Below are positions 61,251 to 64,000 of a DNA stretch of 64,000 nucleotides, piece after piece (position 1 is the stretch's first letter; each line of letters starts with the position of its first letter). Origin of the DNA: Cyprinodon diabolis (lineage: Eukaryota; Chordata; Actinopteri; Cyprinodontiformes; Cyprinodontidae); NCBI GenBank assembly GCA_030533445.1, contig CM060062.1:6614456-6678455 (forward strand), written 5' to 3'. Under the pieces are notes generated by a model that searched no databases, was not told where the DNA came from, and worked only from the letters and a program-made list of their open reading frames with translations. The translations under genes and the position numbers were made by a program.

Positions 61251-61803
61251 TACATTATGGAAAAACTGACACACTAGACACTAGAAGGGACAAAGGTAAA
61301 ATAGAGGAACAGTTTTCTGTTATATTACCGGTAAGTTGAATGTGAAACGTTCATGTACACTGTATATGTAAAAAAAAGTTAAAAACACCAATAAAAAGTT
61401 AAATGACAAACAAAATGACTAACACCTTTCATTTTGCTCATCAACACTTTCACTGTCTGCTTGAGCTAATTTCACTAAAATGACAGAATAACAGTGCAGC
61501 TTAAATTATTGTTGTCTTCTGAGACATTTTACACAAAAAAAAGAAACCAGGAACCAGCAAACGGTAACTGAAGAGAAGGAGTATATATGTGAAACATAGC
61601 AAAGACTGGAGACAGAAGAGACTGACACAAGACGGCAACAGACAGTAAACAAGAAACACATAAGAACTCAAATACAACCAGAAAACCACACAAAATGGAA
61701 ATGAAACCAATAAAATAGAAAACACAGACAAACATGAATCAAAGTGTAACTTAAAACTCAAAACGAAAACTAAAACAGAACCAAAAAGTGCAGAATCATG
61801 ACA

Positions 61804-62185
61804 CCCTGTTTGGCTGTTCAGGTCGTTGTCCTGTTTGAAGCAGAAGCCCCACTCCAGCCTCGACCATTACACAGGTTTTCCTCAAGGAGAAACTATTGGC
61901 TGATTCCTAAAGAAAAGCACTTTCACAGAATAATGCTACTACTGCGATGTTGGACTGAGGAAATGGGTTTAATATGAAATAGATTTAGTATACAGTTAAA
62001 TGTTGAAGGCAGTTATTTGCCCGGGATTTTATTTGGACATTTCAGAATAAATGAGATAGAAGTGCACATGATTACAACAAAATCATATTAAAACCATGTT
62101 TTTGTGCTTCACAAATATGTAAGGGCCACATAAAATCCTTAATAAATGCATTGAATTTTTGAGGTTAGGATGTCACAATAGAAGA
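61804..62185. mobile_element. Right part of the interrupted Tc1-like element
   Basis: TTCAGGTCGTTGTCCTGTTT, CAGCCTCGACCATTACACAG and GTTTTCCTCAAGG continue the Tc1-like consensus from the point where 59542-59570 (TTGTTCCATCGGCTCTGC) stops. The terminus near 62130-62180 is decayed. No transposase frame survives. Confidence 0.55.
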
Positions 62186-62329
62186 AATACTCTTTACTGA
62201 CAATAAAGGGGAAGCTCTGTTGCACAGCAAAAGTGAAAATGAAAGCAGACAGGTTCCTAATTCACTAAAAGAGTTAGAAGACTCAAAACAATGTATACAA
62301 CCTGAGTCAAGCCACTCAAAGCTTCTTCT

Positions 62330-63220
62330 ACATGGCACTGTGCAATGCTTTGCCAGTTCATAATTAAAAAGAACAAGCTCAAAGTTCAATTCAAACAGAT
62401 AAGAAATAAACTAGCTCATGTTGATGGTTCACTTTTTCAAAACAATGAACCAAGTTCATAAACCTCTTAATGAACTAGTTCAAGTATATTTGGTAAATTA
62501 AGCCACAATCCTACACAATAGAAACTCATATTTCGCCTTTTCAATGTGTGATCATAATCTATAGATTGAAATGGGAAATATTGATGCAGTCCAGGTATAC
62601 TGTATGTGCAGTGACGCCTTTATTTTGCCACATTATACAGAACTTCAGAAACATACCAGTAAATTCAAAAATGATTTATTATGTTCTTCTTTAATTAGTA
62701 GACATTCCTCAAGATAGCTCAGATGCTTTAACTTGATGTGTTGCTTTGATTTTTGAAGTGGACATTGCTGACCTACCGACTTGTCTGTGAATTCCTGTTG
62801 GGCACAGTTTGTACAAAAACAGATTCTGTTCCATCTGAGTCTTCCTTTGTTAGGTCATAAAACTCTGCCAAGCGCAGTGCAAAACTGGCATCAGAAATAC
62901 CAGTAGATGAGTCTGAATTGCGCAGACTAGTACTAACAGTAGACATTCTGGTCTGTCATGCTGTGTGCCATAATAAGTGGAATAAAACCTGGCGTTATGC
63001 GATGAAAAGTGCCATTATCAATGAGTGACACATACACAGCGGACGTTGGTATCACGCCAACGTGAGCTGTGTGTGTCACTCATTATTCTCAGAGTAAATG
63101 TCACTCTTGTTTATGTTCATTACTTCAAAACTGATCCTTTCAATTAACCGTTCACTAACAATATGAACGTATTCAGTGACGACGTTCATTGAAAATGTTG
63201 ATACACAACACTGGCACTGT
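62330..63220 (-). repeat. Probable hAT-like GTTCA-rich element
   Basis: The - strand starts CCAGTGTTGTGTATCAACAT near 63215. Both flanks carry many GTTCATT/AATGAAC motifs, as in a known style of fish hAT repeat. The left end is not clear and no duplication was found. Confidence 0.35.
63020..63084. repeat. Long imperfect hairpin
   Basis: AATGAGTGACAC plus TACACAGC at 63020-63040 pairs with GCTGTGTGTGTCACTCATT at 63066-63084, with a 2-nt bulge. The inner pair ACGTTGG/CCAACGT (63043-63049 and 63057-63063) closes a 7-nt loop. Confidence 0.8.
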
Positions 63221-64000
63221 CATTTTTTTCCCCAATGAGATTAAAGGTCCAGATGACAGTGCTTAGGGAGGATGTTTGTTCTTAAGTCTCAATGATATGC
63301 CAATCAGCTGTCTATGCAAATCATCCGTGTTCACTCTGTAAAGTAGATGATCAGACAAATGGAAGCCCACAGACTTTTCCAGTAATTTTTAAACAGATCT
63401 TGTAACAAAAAGTTCTGTTGAAGGTTTATCAGTCCAGTCTGTCCAGGGATATCATTGAGTGTGGGGCTGCAGAAGCAGTGCATTGCAAATTGCTTCATGT
63501 GTGCCATGTCAAAATTAGAGGGTGGTCATAAAGTTGCCCTGCAGCTCAACAGAAAGAGTAGCATAGCCCCCCCTCAATCAAACACAAGCCTGCTCATGTT
63601 GTTAATGGTGATTGGCTTTCACCTTAATGCAGAAGAATGTCAGAGGCCAGGGCAAAGTTTAGCTACTCTCCCCTCTGAACATGCTGGTCTCTAAGTCACC
63701 AACTCAATCAGTCCACTCTGACACACACTGATATATCCCCTGATAAACCAATACAGAAACATAATCTGTCATGCTTTCAAATTAGCAGCAAAATTTTTAT
63801 AACCCTCCCCAAATAAGGACAGCTTACGTATGTGCGCAAGCTGGCCTATGTGAGACGTAAGAGGAAGGGCAAATTAGATTTAGAGGACACAAGAGTGGCC
63901 TAAGGTGGCCAACATCTGGTGTGGCCTTACCCCTCCTCAGGTAGCTTTTTATCCTCTGGACCTGTGAGTTCCTGACCAACAGTGCTATGAGAAAAAAAAA
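63221..64000. other. Intergenic, nothing recognised
   Basis: No gene, RNA or repeat recognised to the window end. Confidence 0.5.

Larger units (their letters stand above)
59567..61803 (-). mobile_element. LTR-type insertion block, itself loaded with SINE and LINE pieces
   Basis: On the - strand it opens TGTCATGATTCTGCACTTTT (from 61803) and closes GCACTTGGGTCCTCTTCAAA ... ATCTGACG (near 59568), an LTR-like pair of ends. CTCTG on the left and CCCTG on the right may be a 5-bp duplication with one change. The Tc1-like sequence is interrupted exactly across this block. No gag or pol was seen. Confidence 0.45.

Overview
The window is vertebrate nuclear DNA, almost certainly from a teleost fish. 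It has split genes with GT/AG introns, AT-rich non-coding DNA, long (TA)n tracts, and a dense load of fish-type transposable elements: hAT, Tc1/mariner, piggyBac-like MITEs, L2/Maui-like and L1-like LINEs, tRNA-headed SINEs and a sushi-like Gypsy retrotransposon. No bacterial operon, CRISPR array or plasmid feature is present.

Two host genes are supported. At the left (+ strand, 718-14387) are the last six coding exons of glutathione synthetase (gss); the 5' exons lie outside the window. On the - strand (46227 down to 44024) is a complete six-exon PIM-family serine/threonine kinase, closest by eye to pim1, with an AU-rich element in its 3' UTR and a compact promoter region with two E2F-like sites. 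The two genes converge, tail to tail. About 28 kb between them holds only repeat remnants and sequence in which I recognise nothing.

Mobile DNA dominates the rest. The most complete element is a 5,595-bp Gypsy/sushi-type retrotransposon (50766-56360). It has a 5-bp target duplication, LTRs that differ at only a handful of sites plus two short indels, an intact gag, an intact pol in the -1 frame with a canonical slippery heptamer, a C-terminal chromodomain, and an 11-nt match that fits Tf1/sushi-type self-priming. Around it are nested insertions whose order can be read from target-site duplications: a hAT inside a hAT (11886-13904), a solo LTR inside a hAT (49512-50605), a TTAA MITE inside a TA-flanked element (5099-6529), and a Tc1-like element split by a hAT and by an LTR-type block (57293-62185).

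Repeat family names come from pattern recognition and memory of fish repeats; no database search was possible. Exon borders were set by reading frame plus GT/AG consensus. Stretches with nothing recognisable are listed as such.
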